Source: Citreimonas salinaria
GTDB taxonomy: Bacteria > Pseudomonadota > Alphaproteobacteria > Rhodobacterales > Rhodobacteraceae
Reading direction: 5' to 3'
NCBI RefSeq assembly: GCF_900107235.1
Contig: NZ_FNPF01000007.1
Span: 62,001 to 126,000 of the forward strand
DNA length: 64,000 nucleotides
Below the pieces are notes generated by a model. It ran no database searches, had not been told where the DNA came from, and saw nothing but the letters and a program-made list of their open reading frames with translations. Every line of letters begins with the position of its first letter. Within the stretch, counting starts at the first letter, position 1. Made by a program: the position numbers and the translations under genes. Shown one piece after another: positions 1 through 9,816 of this stretch.

Positions 1-204
1 ATGAAACTTTACCGCTTTTTGTCCGAAGATGACACATCGGCGTTCTGCCACAAGGTGACGGAGGCCTTGAGCAAGGGGTGGAGCCTCCACGGCGACCCGA
101 CCTACGCGTTCGATGCGGCGAACGGTGTCATGCGCTGCGGCCAGGCTGTCGTCAAAGAGGTCGAGGGCACGTACGCGCCCGGCATGAAGTTGGGCGAGCA
201 ATGA
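1..204 (+). CDS. DUF1737 domain protein
   Basis: Small 67-residue protein that looks like a DUF1737 family member: an N-terminal MKLYRFL, a central ALSKGWSLHGDPT segment and a C-terminal CGQAVVKEVEG. The family's function is unknown. The ATG is the first base of the window, so the upstream ribosome site cannot be seen. The stop overlaps the start of mch by four bases (ATGA), which suggests translational coupling. Its co-transcription with an ethylmalonyl-CoA pathway gene is a positional inference only and gives no function. Confidence 0.75.
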   Translation: MKLYRFLSEDDTSAFCHKVTEALSKGWSLHGDPTYAFDAANGVMRCGQAVVKEVEGTYAPGMKLGEQ

Positions 205-1229
205 GCAAGACCAGCGCCGGGCGCTTCTTCGAGGATTACAGTGTCGGACAGGTAATTGACCACGCGGTGCCGCGCACGGTGTCGGGAGGCGAACGCGCGC
301 TGCATCATGCGCTGTATCCGGCGCGGCACGCGCTGCATTCCTCGGACGTCTTCGCGCAGGCATGCGGGCTGCCGGCGTCGCCGATAGATGACCTGATGGC
401 CTTCCACCTGGTCTTCGGCAAGACGGTGCCCGACATTTCGCTGAATGCCGTGGCCAACCTGGGGTACGTCGAGGGTCGTTGGCACCGCCCGGTCTGGCCC
501 GGAGACACCCTGCGCGCGCGCTCGACCGTGATCGGGCTGAAGCAGAACTCGAACGGGAAGACCGGCGTGGTCTGGGTGCGCAGCGAGGGTGTGAACCAGC
601 ACGGGCAGATCGTGCTCGACTATGTCCGCTGGGTGATGGTGCGCAAGCGCGACGCCGACGCGCCTGCACCCGACACGGTGGTGCCGGAACTGCGGGGCGC
701 GCTCGACGCCCTGGACCTCGTGCTCCCCGAGGGGCTGGATTTCACCCGCTACGACTTCACCCTCGCCGGAGAGCCGCACCGCCTGCGCGACTATACGGTG
801 GGCGAGGTGATCGACCACGTGGACGGCGTGACAGTCGAAGAGGCCGAGCACATGCTGGCCACACGCCTGTGGCAGAACACCGCCAAGGTGCATTTCGACC
901 TGACCGTACGCCCCGAGGGCCGCCTGATCTATGGCGGGCACGTGATCTCGATGGCGCGCGCACTCAGCTTCAACGGGCTGGCGAACGCGCAGATGATTGT
1001 GGGGCTGAACGGCGGCGCGCATGCGAACCCCTGCCTGGCCGGCGATACCATCCGCGCGTGGTCCGAAGTGCTGGATGTCGCGGAATGCGATGCACCCGGC
1101 GTGGGGGCAATCCGGCTGCGGCTGGTCGCAACGAAGGGCGGCGAGCCGTCCACCCTGCGGGGCGAGGACGGAAGGTATCTGCCGCACGTTCTGCTCGACT
1201 TGGACTACTGGGCGCTGATGCCGCTGTGA
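201..1229 (+). CDS. mch: Mesaconyl-CoA hydratase (beta-methylmalyl-CoA dehydratase)
   Basis: A 342-residue MaoC-type double hot-dog hydratase. Mch interconverts mesaconyl-C1-CoA and beta-methylmalyl-CoA in the ethylmalonyl-CoA pathway. The length matches the Rhodobacter enzyme (about 340 residues), well above single-domain MaoC proteins. Two related halves are visible, each opening with a Y(S/T)VGxVIDH segment, near residues 12 and 200. I chose the ATG at 201 over the longer reading from 78 because it overlaps the DUF1737 stop (ATGA) and starts at the family's usual N-terminus, SKTSAGRFFEDYSVGQ. The neighbours sdhCDAB, ecm and ccr support the assignment, since mch lies just upstream of sdh in Rhodobacter. 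A generic MaoC dehydratase is the alternative. Confidence 0.9.
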   Translation: MSKTSAGRFFEDYSVGQVIDHAVPRTVSGGERALHHALYPARHALHSSDVFAQACGLPASPIDDLMAFHLVFGKTVPDISLNAVANLGYVEGRWHRPVWPGDTLRARSTVIGLKQNSNGKTGVVWVRSEGVNQHGQIVLDYVRWVMVRKRDADAPAPDTVVPELRGALDALDLVLPEGLDFTRYDFTLAGEPHRLRDYTVGEVIDHVDGVTVEEAEHMLATRLWQNTAKVHFDLTVRPEGRLIYGGHVISMARALSFNGLANAQMIVGLNGGAHANPCLAGDTIRAWSEVLDVAECDAPGVGAIRLRLVATKGGEPSTLRGEDGRYLPHVLLDLDYWALMPL

Positions 1230-1267
1230 AGCAAAAAGGCTGACAGAATCACTTTCGCGCCTATTGT

Positions 1268-1283
1268 GCATGCCGTGGCATGC
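1268..1283 (+). terminator. Hairpin downstream of mch
   Basis: Perfect inverted repeat GCATGCC-GT-GGCATGC, 39 bases after the mch stop. No T-run follows, so it may be a weak or Rho-assisted terminator, or an mRNA 3' end stabiliser, separating mch from the sdh operon. The two GCATGC halves could also be protein sites one helical turn apart. Confidence 0.35.
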
Positions 1284-1300
1284 CGCGCGGCGCCGAAAGC

Positions 1301-1330
1301 GTGATCACAGTTCTGATACCTGTGATCACA
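1301..1330 (+). promoter_or_regulatory. Twin GTGATCAC operators upstream of sdhC
   Basis: Two identical 8-bp palindromes GTGATCAC (1301-1308 and 1322-1329; the second is extended to TGTGATCACA at 1321-1330). Their centres are 21 bp apart, two helical turns, so a dimer pair would bind the same face of the DNA. They lie about 120-145 bp before the sdhC start. The cognate regulator is not known to me. The CRP site TGTGA-N6-TCACA has a different spacing. Confidence 0.5.
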
Positions 1331-1447
1331 AGATATGAAAATCCGCCGAATTGCGCCAAAAAACTGGGTCCTGCGCCGACGGCAGCCCGTGACAGCCGAC
1401 GCAAAAGCATTACAACGCAAGCCCAAGGGAACCGAAAGGATGTCCAG

Positions 1448-1831
1448 ATGGCCGACGTGAACCGGGGCAATCGCCCGCTTTCACCGCACCTGCAGGTCTA
1501 CCGGCCGCAGCTCAACTCGATCACCTCGATCTTCACGCGCATCACCGGCAACGCGCTGTTGGTGGGCATGCTGCTGATCGTCTGGTGGCTGCTGGCCGCC
1601 GCGATCGGCCCCGAGGCATTTGCTACGGCGGACGGCGTCCTCACCTCGTGGTTCGGCGACCTGGTGCTGTTCCTGTCGCTATGGGCGCTGTGGTATCACA
1701 CGCTGGCAGGCGTTCAACACCTGATCTGGGACTTCGGGCATCTCATGGACATCGATAGCACCGACATGCTGAGTTGGGCCGTAATCGGCGGTTCGGTCGT
1801 GCTGACCATCGTGACCGTTCTGGTCATCTGA
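1448..1831 (+). CDS. sdhC: Succinate dehydrogenase cytochrome b556 subunit
   Basis: Membrane anchor subunit of respiratory complex II, 127 residues, the usual family length. It starts with the typical NRPLSPHLQVYRPQLNSITSIFTRITG segment (residues about 7-33) and has three hydrophobic helices. The motif around WYHTLAGVQH carries the histidine expected to ligate heme b, together with the quinone-site region. The ATG at 1448 follows GAAAGGA by about seven bases; the longer frame from 1280 runs through the regulatory region and is not used. First gene of sdhCDA-(lipoprotein)-sdhB. Confidence 0.95.
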   Translation: MADVNRGNRPLSPHLQVYRPQLNSITSIFTRITGNALLVGMLLIVWWLLAAAIGPEAFATADGVLTSWFGDLVLFLSLWALWYHTLAGVQHLIWDFGHLMDIDSTDMLSWAVIGGSVVLTIVTVLVI

Positions 1832-1842
1832 GGAGATACGCC

Positions 1843-2214
1843 ATGGCATTCCTGACAGATCGCAAGCGTGCCGAAGGCATGGGGTCGGCCAAAACCGGCA
1901 CGCAGCATGCCTGGAGCATGAAGAAAAGCTCGGTCGCGCTGCTGATCCTGATCCCGCTTTTCGTCTTCACCTTCGGCGCCGCGCTCGGCGGCACCTATAC
2001 CGAGGTGCTGATCTACTATTCGCGCCCCTTCCCGGCGATCGTCGCCGCGCTGACGATCGTGGTGTCCTTCAAGCACTTCAACGACGGCTTCCAGACCCTG
2101 GTCGAGGACTACGTTCACGGCCCGTGGGAAAAGTGGCTTCTGCTGGGCATGACGTGCATCAGCTACGGCGCCGCGGGCGTCGGCCTTTTCGCGATCGCGC
2201 GGCTGGCGCTGTAA
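1843..2214 (+). CDS. sdhD: Succinate dehydrogenase membrane anchor subunit
   Basis: Second membrane anchor of complex II, 123 residues with three transmembrane helices. The segment HFNDGFQTLVEDYVHG is the SdhD signature, with the histidine that faces heme b and the quinone pocket. Gene spacing is 11 bases after sdhC, with AGGAG before the ATG at 1843. Short membrane anchors are poorly conserved, but operon position and motif make the call secure. Confidence 0.94.
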   Translation: MAFLTDRKRAEGMGSAKTGTQHAWSMKKSSVALLILIPLFVFTFGAALGGTYTEVLIYYSRPFPAIVAALTIVVSFKHFNDGFQTLVEDYVHGPWEKWLLLGMTCISYGAAGVGLFAIARLAL

Positions 2215-2254
2215 GGCGCCCCCGGTCGCGACCATTTCAGACGGAGCAGGATAG

Positions 2255-4072
2255 ATGGCTGCATACGAGTACGAAACGCATGACTACGACGTGGTCGTGG
2301 TGGGGGCCGGCGGCGCGGGCCTGCGGGCGACATTGGGCATGGCCGAGCAGGGATTGCGCACCGCCTGCGTGACGAAGGTGTTCCCGACCCGGTCGCACAC
2401 CGTGGCCGCGCAGGGTGGCATCGCCGCATCGCTGTCCAACATGGGGCCCGACTCTTGGCAGTGGCACATGTACGACACGGTCAAGGGCAGCGACTGGCTG
2501 GGCGACACCGACGCCATGGAGTACCTCGCGCGCGAGGCGCCCAAGGCAGTCTACGAGCTCGAACATTACGGTGTGCCCTTCAGCCGTACCGAAGAGGGCA
2601 AGATCTACCAGCGGCCATTCGGCGGGCATACGACCGAGTTCGGCGAAGGCCCTCCGGTGCAGCGCACCTGCGCCGCCGCGGACCGCACGGGTCACGCGAT
2701 CCTGCACACGCTCTATGGCCAGAGTCTGAAGCAGAAGGCCGAATTCTACATCGAGTATTTCGCGATCGACCTGCTGATGGAGGACGGCGCCTGCCGCGGC
2801 GTCCTGTGCTGGAAGCTCGACGATGGCACGTTCCACGTGTTCAACGCCAAGACCGTGGTGCTGGCGACCGGTGGCTACGGGCGCGCCTATTTCAGCGCGA
2901 CCAGTGCCCATACCTGCACCGGGGACGGCGGCGGCATGGTCGCCCGCGCCGGCTTGCCGCTGCAGGACATGGAGTTCGTGCAGTTCCACCCGACCGGCAT
3001 CTACGGCTCGGGCTGCCTGATTACCGAGGGGGCGCGCGGCGAGGGCGGCTACCTGACGAACTCGGAAGGCGAGCGGTTCATGGAGCGCTACGCGCCCAAC
3101 TACAAGGACCTTGCGCCGCGCGACTACGTCAGCCGCTGCATGACCATGGAGATCCGCGAAGGTCGCGGCGTGGGCGAGCATGGCGACCACATTCACCTGA
3201 ACCTATCGCACCTGCCGAAAGAGGCGCTGGCCGAACGTCTGCCGGGCATCTCGGAATCCGCAAAGATCTTCGCCGGTGTCGACGTGACCAAGGAGCCGAT
3301 CCCCGTCATCCCGACCGTGCACTACAACATGGGCGGCATCCCAACCAACTACTGGGGCGAAGTCCTCAACCCGACCGAGCGCGACCCGAACGCCGTCGTT
3401 CCCGGTCTGATGGCCGTGGGCGAGGCCGGCTGCGCCAGTGTGCACGGTGCGAACCGCCTCGGTTCGAACTCGCTGATCGACCTTGTGGTCTTTGGCCGCG
3501 CCGCCGCGATCCGCGCGGGAAAGACCGTCGATCGGGAAAGCGCGGTGCCTGTCGCGCCGAAGTCGCAGATCGACAAGGCGTTCGACCGCTTCGACACCCT
3601 GCGCCATGCCGACGGCCAGACGCCAACGGCCGAACTGCGGCTGGAAATGCAGAAGACGATGCAGCGCGACGCTGCCGTCTTCCGCACGTCCGAAACCCTG
3701 TCGAACGGCGTCAGGGAGATGACCGGGATCGCGAAAAAGGTGGACGACCTGAAGGTCACCGATCGCAGCCTGGTCTGGAATTCTGACCTGATGGAAACGC
3801 TGGAACTGACCAACCTCATGCCAAACGCGCTGGCGACCATCGTGTCGGCCGAGGCACGCACCGAAAGCCGCGGCGCCCACGCACACGAGGATCATCCCGA
3901 CCGCGATGACGATAAGTGGCGCGTGCATACGATCTCGCGGATGCGCGGCGACCAGATAAACGCCACTGAGGTCGATCTGAGCTTCCGTCCCGTGATCACC
4001 GAGCCTCTGACCACGGAAGATCAGGGCGGGATCGAGTTGCAGCGCATCGCGCCGAAGACGCGGACATTCTGA
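2255..4072 (+). CDS. sdhA: Succinate dehydrogenase flavoprotein subunit
   Basis: Catalytic subunit of complex II (605 residues), oxidising succinate to fumarate with FAD. The Rossmann motif [12 protein letters not shown] lies near residues 14-25. SHTVAAQGG carries the histidine (about residue 48) that binds FAD covalently. HPTGIYGSG and the R/H-rich active-site segments of the family follow, and the C-terminus ends in the expected RTF. It starts 40 bases after sdhD with GGAGCAGG upstream. The stop overlaps the next ORF by one base (TGATG). Confidence 0.97.
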   Translation: MAAYEYETHDYDVVVVGAGGAGLRATLGMAEQGLRTACVTKVFPTRSHTVAAQGGIAASLSNMGPDSWQWHMYDTVKGSDWLGDTDAMEYLAREAPKAVYELEHYGVPFSRTEEGKIYQRPFGGHTTEFGEGPPVQRTCAAADRTGHAILHTLYGQSLKQKAEFYIEYFAIDLLMEDGACRGVLCWKLDDGTFHVFNAKTVVLATGGYGRAYFSATSAHTCTGDGGGMVARAGLPLQDMEFVQFHPTGIYGSGCLITEGARGEGGYLTNSEGERFMERYAPNYKDLAPRDYVSRCMTMEIREGRGVGEHGDHIHLNLSHLPKEALAERLPGISESAKIFAGVDVTKEPIPVIPTVHYNMGGIPTNYWGEVLNPTERDPNAVVPGLMAVGEAGCASVHGANRLGSNSLIDLVVFGRAAAIRAGKTVDRESAVPVAPKSQIDKAFDRFDTLRHADGQTPTAELRLEMQKTMQRDAAVFRTSETLSNGVREMTGIAKKVDDLKVTDRSLVWNSDLMETLELTNLMPNALATIVSAEARTESRGAHAHEDHPDRDDDKWRVHTISRMRGDQINATEVDLSFRPVITEPLTTEDQGGIELQRIAPKTRTF

Positions 4073-4395
4073 TGCGAGGGGCCTTCTTAGCCGGCGCCGC
4101 TCTGACGCTTGCCGGTTGCTCGCCGCAGGTGCAGGACGCTTTTGCGCGCGAGGCCGCGCGATCGGTCGTCACGCGGGTGGTGGTCGATCGCTTCCCGGGC
4201 CTGCCGGTCGAGCCGGCCATCGACTGCGTGATCGACAATGCAACCGCGGCGCAGATCCGAGCCTTGGCCGCCGACGCGGCCCTTGGCCCGACCCCTGCCA
4301 CGGCAGAGGTGGTCGGCCAGATCATTACCAAGCCCGAGACGCTCAATTGCCTAGGAACCCGGGGGCTGCCGGTCCTGCTGCAACAGGCCGGCTGA
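4072..4395 (+). CDS. Putative lipoprotein encoded inside the sdh operon
   Basis: A 107-residue protein beginning [16 protein letters not shown], a short lipoprotein signal with lipobox LAGC (Cys about residue 16). After processing it would be a small membrane-anchored, mainly helical periplasmic protein with two further cysteines. I do not recognise a domain. Its ATG overlaps the sdhA stop, and sdhB follows 32 bases later, so it is almost certainly co-transcribed with complex II genes. A role linked to Sdh assembly or the periplasmic face of complex II is only inferred from position. Confidence 0.75.
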   Translation: MRGAFLAGAALTLAGCSPQVQDAFAREAARSVVTRVVVDRFPGLPVEPAIDCVIDNATAAQIRALAADAALGPTPATAEVVGQIITKPETLNCLGTRGLPVLLQQAG

Positions 4396-4427
4396 GCCCT
4401 GCACGGCCCGACCCATAGGAGTCTGAC

Positions 4428-5207
4428 ATGGTTCAGTTCACCCTTCCGAAGAACTCGAAGATCCGCACCGGCAAGACCTGGCCAAAGCCCGAGGGCGGCA
4501 CCAACGTGCGGAAGTTCCAGATCTACCGATGGACGCCGGACGATGGCGAAAATCCCCGCGTCGACACCTATTTCGTCGACATGGACAAGTGCGGCCCGAT
4601 GGTCCTGGACGCGCTGATCAAGATCAAGAACGAGATCGACCCGACCCTGACCTTCCGCCGGTCGTGCCGCGAAGGGATCTGCGGCTCCTGCGCAATGAAC
4701 ATCGACGGCATCAACACCCTCGCCTGCATCTACGGTCTCGACGACATCAAGGGCGATGTGAAGATCTACCCGCTGCCGCACATGCCGGTGGTCCGGGACC
4801 TGATCCCCGACCTCACCCATTTCTACGCGCAGCACGAGTCCGTCATGCCGTGGCTCGAGACCAAAACCAACCGCCCCGCGAAGGAATGGAAGCAGTCGAT
4901 CGAGGACCGCAAGAAGCTCGACGGGCTGTATGAATGCGTGATGTGCGCCTGCTGCTCGACGTCCTGCCCGTCCTACTGGTGGAACGGCGACCGGTATCTT
5001 GGACCCGCAGCTCTTCTGCATGCCTATCGCTGGATCATCGACAGCCGCGACGAGGCGACCGGCGAGCGGCTAGACGACCTCGAGGATCCGTTCAAGCTGT
5101 ATCGCTGCCACACGATCATGAACTGTGCCAAGACCTGTCCCAAGGGGCTGAACCCGGCGGCGGCGATCTCGGAAATCAAGAAGATGATGCTCGACCGCGC
5201 GGTCTGA
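4428..5207 (+). CDS. sdhB: Succinate dehydrogenase iron-sulfur subunit
   Basis: Electron-transfer subunit of complex II (259 residues). The N-terminal ferredoxin domain carries the [2Fe-2S] motif CREGICGSC plus a later Cys. The C-terminal domain has [16 protein letters not shown] and [17 protein letters not shown] for the [4Fe-4S] and [3Fe-4S] centres and the quinone-site tryptophan region. TAGGAG lies seven bases before the ATG. It passes electrons from SdhA to the SdhCD membrane anchor. Confidence 0.97.
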   Translation: MVQFTLPKNSKIRTGKTWPKPEGGTNVRKFQIYRWTPDDGENPRVDTYFVDMDKCGPMVLDALIKIKNEIDPTLTFRRSCREGICGSCAMNIDGINTLACIYGLDDIKGDVKIYPLPHMPVVRDLIPDLTHFYAQHESVMPWLETKTNRPAKEWKQSIEDRKKLDGLYECVMCACCSTSCPSYWWNGDRYLGPAALLHAYRWIIDSRDEATGERLDDLEDPFKLYRCHTIMNCAKTCPKGLNPAAAISEIKKMMLDRAV

Positions 5208-5286
5208 TGGTTCTTGCGGGCCCAGTCTGGCGGCCCTCGGCCGGCGCCGTCGCGCGCCGGTATCATCCCGTTGCAGTGCCTCGCGC

Positions 5287-5484
5287 ATGCTGGTGATCGC
5301 CGGGTTGATAATCGCTTTCGTGTTGATCGCGATCTTCTCGAACCGGAAGACGCGAGCCTGCCGCTGGCGCGAATACCCCAAGGCTGGCGACAGCGTCTGG
5401 ACCTGCGTCAATTGCGGCGTCACGACCCGGGCGCCGGCGGGCAAGGCGCCCCGTACGTGCCTGCGCGATGGCGGCCCGACTTGA
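5287..5484 (+). CDS. Small membrane protein with four cysteines
   Basis: Predicted 65-residue protein. Residues 1-18 form one hydrophobic helix (MLVIAGLIIAFVLIAIFS), followed by a basic stop-transfer NRKTRACRWR. The cytoplasmic tail has Cys at about 25, 40, 43 and 58, including CVNC, a spacing that could bind zinc. Similar short proteins occur in related bacteria as far as I recall, but I know no function. The ribosome site is poor. It overlaps only the upstream extension of the next ORF, not its chosen start. Confidence 0.55.
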   Translation: MLVIAGLIIAFVLIAIFSNRKTRACRWREYPKAGDSVWTCVNCGVTTRAPAGKAPRTCLRDGGPT

Positions 5485-5512
5485 TCCAACGAGGAACCCA
5501 GCGAGGATGCAC

Positions 5513-6358
5513 ATGACCGAAGCACCCGACGACGCCAAGGCCCGCCGCGCCGTGCCGCCGGTGATCTGCTATCCGGTCCACAGGCTGCCGAAGCCCGACC
5601 TCGCGCTCTACGGCAAGGCGCTGGCCTCGGCGCGGGTCACGGACACTGTGACCGTGCCCCCGCGCGACGCTGGCACCTTCCGCGTACCGGCCGGGCACTT
5701 CTTCCGCATCGCATGCATCGAGGGCGCGCAGGTCGGCGACCTCAATCTGTGGAACGCGCACGACCTGTCCGAGCGGTTCTATTCGGGCAAGACCCGCGCG
5801 CTGCACGGCACGCACGTGTCTACCGGCGATCGGCTCTGGTCAGGATTTCCCACTTTGCGGCCGTTGGCGACGATCGTCGGGGACAGCCTCGTCTGGTATG
5901 GCATCGACGACTTCGGCGGTTCGGTGCACGATGTCATCGGCACGCGTTGCGATCCCTATACTGGCAATTTGCTGGCCGGTACGCAGTACCACCATTGCTG
6001 CCATTCGAACCTGACGCGCGCGCTGGCCGATGTGCTGGACCTGCCGCTGTCCGACGCCGAAGGACACGTGCACGACGTGCTGAACGTCTTCATGTGCACC
6101 GGCTTCACCCGCGATACCGGGCAGTATTTCATGAAGGCAAGCCCGGTACGTCCCGGAGACGCGCTTACCCTGTTCGCCGAGATCGACCTGCTGGGCGCGC
6201 TCAGCGCCTGTCCCGGCGGCGATTGTTCGGCCGAGCATTCCTCGGACGCGGCCGCTTGCCACCCTCTGCGGGTCGAGATCCTAGCCCCCGATCCCGCCAC
6301 GCTGGCCGGATGGCAGCCGCCGGCGAAGAACAGCTACGATCGCAGCCACGGCCGTTGA
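5513..6358 (+). CDS. DUF1989 / urea carboxylase-associated family protein
   Basis: A 281-residue protein of the DUF1989 family, members of which are often annotated as urea carboxylase-associated or aminomethyltransferase-like. The body contains the family's conserved HDLSERFYSGKTRALHGTHV, DFGGSVHDVIGTRCDPYT and HHCCHSNLTRAL segments, rich in His and Cys that could hold a metal. The ATG at 5513 has GCGAGG six bases upstream; the ATG at 5507 is an equally possible start. No urea carboxylase genes are nearby, so the substrate cannot be inferred from context. The gene stands alone and a hairpin follows it. Confidence 0.82.
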   Translation: MTEAPDDAKARRAVPPVICYPVHRLPKPDLALYGKALASARVTDTVTVPPRDAGTFRVPAGHFFRIACIEGAQVGDLNLWNAHDLSERFYSGKTRALHGTHVSTGDRLWSGFPTLRPLATIVGDSLVWYGIDDFGGSVHDVIGTRCDPYTGNLLAGTQYHHCCHSNLTRALADVLDLPLSDAEGHVHDVLNVFMCTGFTRDTGQYFMKASPVRPGDALTLFAEIDLLGALSACPGGDCSAEHSSDAAACHPLRVEILAPDPATLAGWQPPAKNSYDRSHGR

Positions 6359-6393
6359 GCGCCCTTTAACTGGAAAAGCACCGCGGAGAGCGC

Positions 6394-6410
6394 GAGGGGC
6401 AGAGCCCCTC
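6394..6410. terminator. Hairpin between convergent DUF1989 gene and deoD
   Basis: Perfect stem GAGGGGC-AGA-GCCCCTC in the 69-bp gap between two convergent genes. It lacks a long T-run on either strand, but its position suits a bidirectional terminator. Confidence 0.55.
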
Positions 6411-6427
6411 TCAGCCGGCGCGTGGGG

Positions 6428-7135
6428 CTAGCCTGGAAAGGCCGCCTCAAGAGCGATCTCGACCATGTCACCGAAGGACCGCTCGCGATCCTCGGATGGC
6501 AGCGCCTCGTGCGTCACCAGGTGGTCGCTGACAGTCAGCACGGCAAGCGCGCGGACGCCGTAGCGCGCCCCCAGCGTGTAAAGCTCGGCCGCTTCCATTT
6601 CGACGCCCAGGATGCCGTGCCGCATCATTTCCTCGTTCAGGTCCGGCCGTTCGTCATAGAAGACGTCAGACGAATAGATGCCCCCCATATGCGGCGTGAT
6701 CCCCCGCGCAAGCGCGGCATCGGCCGCGGAGCGCAGCAATCCGTAATCCGCGCAGGGCGCATAATTGAGATCGCGGAAGATGCCGCGCGAAGGGGTCGAA
6801 AGAGACGAGGCCGTCATTGCAATGATGACGTCCCTGATCGCAACGCGTTCCTGCATCGCGCCGCAGGAGCCGATACGGATCAAGGTCTTGGCGCCGTAAT
6901 CCCGGATCAACTCATTGGCGTAGATCGAAAGGCTGGGCATTCCCATCCCCGACCCGTGGATCGTCACACGATTGCCTTTCCACGTTCCGGTAAAGCCGAA
7001 CATGCCCCGAACGCGATTCACGCATTCAGGATTCTCCAGAAAGGTTTCCGCCGCCCATTGCGCGCGCAGCGGATCGCCGGGCATCAGCACCGTTTCCGCG
7101 ATCTGCCCGGGCTTTGCGTCGATATGGACGGTCAT
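6428..7135 (-). CDS. deoD: Purine nucleoside phosphorylase DeoD-type
   Basis: A 235-residue hexameric-type purine nucleoside phosphorylase, splitting purine (deoxy)ribonucleosides with phosphate to base and (deoxy)ribose-1-phosphate. Visible family motifs are [13 protein letters not shown] near residue 18, [21 protein letters not shown] and [10 protein letters not shown], which contacts the ribose, followed by VLTVSDHL with the catalytic Asp. Length matches the family. The start lies one base after the stop of the upstream H-NS-like gene on the same strand, so the two are probably co-transcribed and coupled. Confidence 0.95.
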   Translation of the reverse strand: MTVHIDAKPGQIAETVLMPGDPLRAQWAAETFLENPECVNRVRGMFGFTGTWKGNRVTIHGSGMGMPSLSIYANELIRDYGAKTLIRIGSCGAMQERVAIRDVIIAMTASSLSTPSRGIFRDLNYAPCADYGLLRSAADAALARGITPHMGGIYSSDVFYDERPDLNEEMMRHGILGVEMEAAELYTLGARYGVRALAVLTVSDHLVTHEALPSEDRERSFGDMVEIALEAAFPG

Positions 7136-7136
7136 T

Positions 7137-7457
7137 TCAGATCTTCAGGTCTTCGAGCGTCTTGCCGCTTTCCAGCGCAGTCTTCACCCAGTTGGGCTGA
7201 CGGCCGCGGCCGGTCCAGGTCTGAGAGGGATTTTCGGGATGTGCGTATTTCGGTGCGCCCTTCGGACCCTTGCCGCCCTTCGCGCTGCCACCCGACACCA
7301 CGTCATCGAGCGAAAAACCGTATTCCTGCGCGGCCTTTTCGGCGGCACGCTTGGCTTCGGCCTTACGCCGTGCCTCGAGCGTCTTGAGCGCCTTTTCCGC
7401 ATCGGAAATGAGTTTCACCAGTTCGTCGCGTGACAGTTTGTCGAGATCGATTGCCAT
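7137..7457 (-). CDS. H-NS family nucleoid protein (HvrA-like)
   Basis: A 106-residue H-NS/HvrA family DNA-binding protein. Residues about 5-45 form a charged coiled-coil oligomerisation region. [11 protein letters not shown] at residues 80-90 is the H-NS C-terminal DNA-binding loop that inserts into AT-rich minor groove. Between them is a flexible Gly/Lys linker. In Rhodobacter, HvrA is a trans-acting regulator of photosynthesis and nitrogen genes; the target set here is unknown. The ATG at 7457 was chosen over a longer frame because the extra 34 residues are cysteine-rich and unlike the family. Confidence 0.85.
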   Translation of the reverse strand: MAIDLDKLSRDELVKLISDAEKALKTLEARRKAEAKRAAEKAAQEYGFSLDDVVSGGSAKGGKGPKGAPKYAHPENPSQTWTGRGRQPNWVKTALESGKTLEDLKI

Positions 7458-7574
7458 TCCGGTATCCTCGCTTATTTTCGATCCCTGTATGAAGAAACAA
7501 CACGCATTGCAACATTGATCCGCACGCCGGTCAGGAGGTGACACAAAATAGGGCGCCATTCCGCCTATCGAGCG

Positions 7575-9542
<1,968 letters not shown>

Positions 9543-9594
9543 CGGGGTCTCCGGTGGCGAATTGATCATGCAATCTTGTTGCGTCAAGTCATAC

Positions 9595-9621
9595 ATAATA
9601 GACATAATATGTCTCTGTCAA
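9595..9621 (-). promoter_or_regulatory. Predicted ecm promoter with operator palindrome in its spacer
   Basis: On the minus strand a perfect TTGACA (9621-9616) is followed after 15 bases by TATTAT (9600-9595). The spacer holds the palindrome AGACATA-A-TATGTCT at 9600-9614 (7+1+7, perfect). The ecm start lies 53 bases downstream of the -10. A repressor bound here would block RNA polymerase. Spacer 15 is short; TTATGT at spacing 17 is the weaker alternative -10. Confidence 0.5.
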
Positions 9622-9816
9622 TTCGCTGCGCTGCAGCGCGCCTAGTCGCAGGATTTCCTGTTCCGATCGCTTCGGCAAGCGCTATGCGCTGAGCCGGCCT
9701 CCGGTGTGCGGGGGCTGTCGCGGCGGTGATGCCTCCGCAGCGCTGGCTGCGCCGGCAGGTCGGGACTGAACGGAAAGGGTTGCGCGTGCACGCCCGCGCT
9801 GACACCTTCCCAGCCC

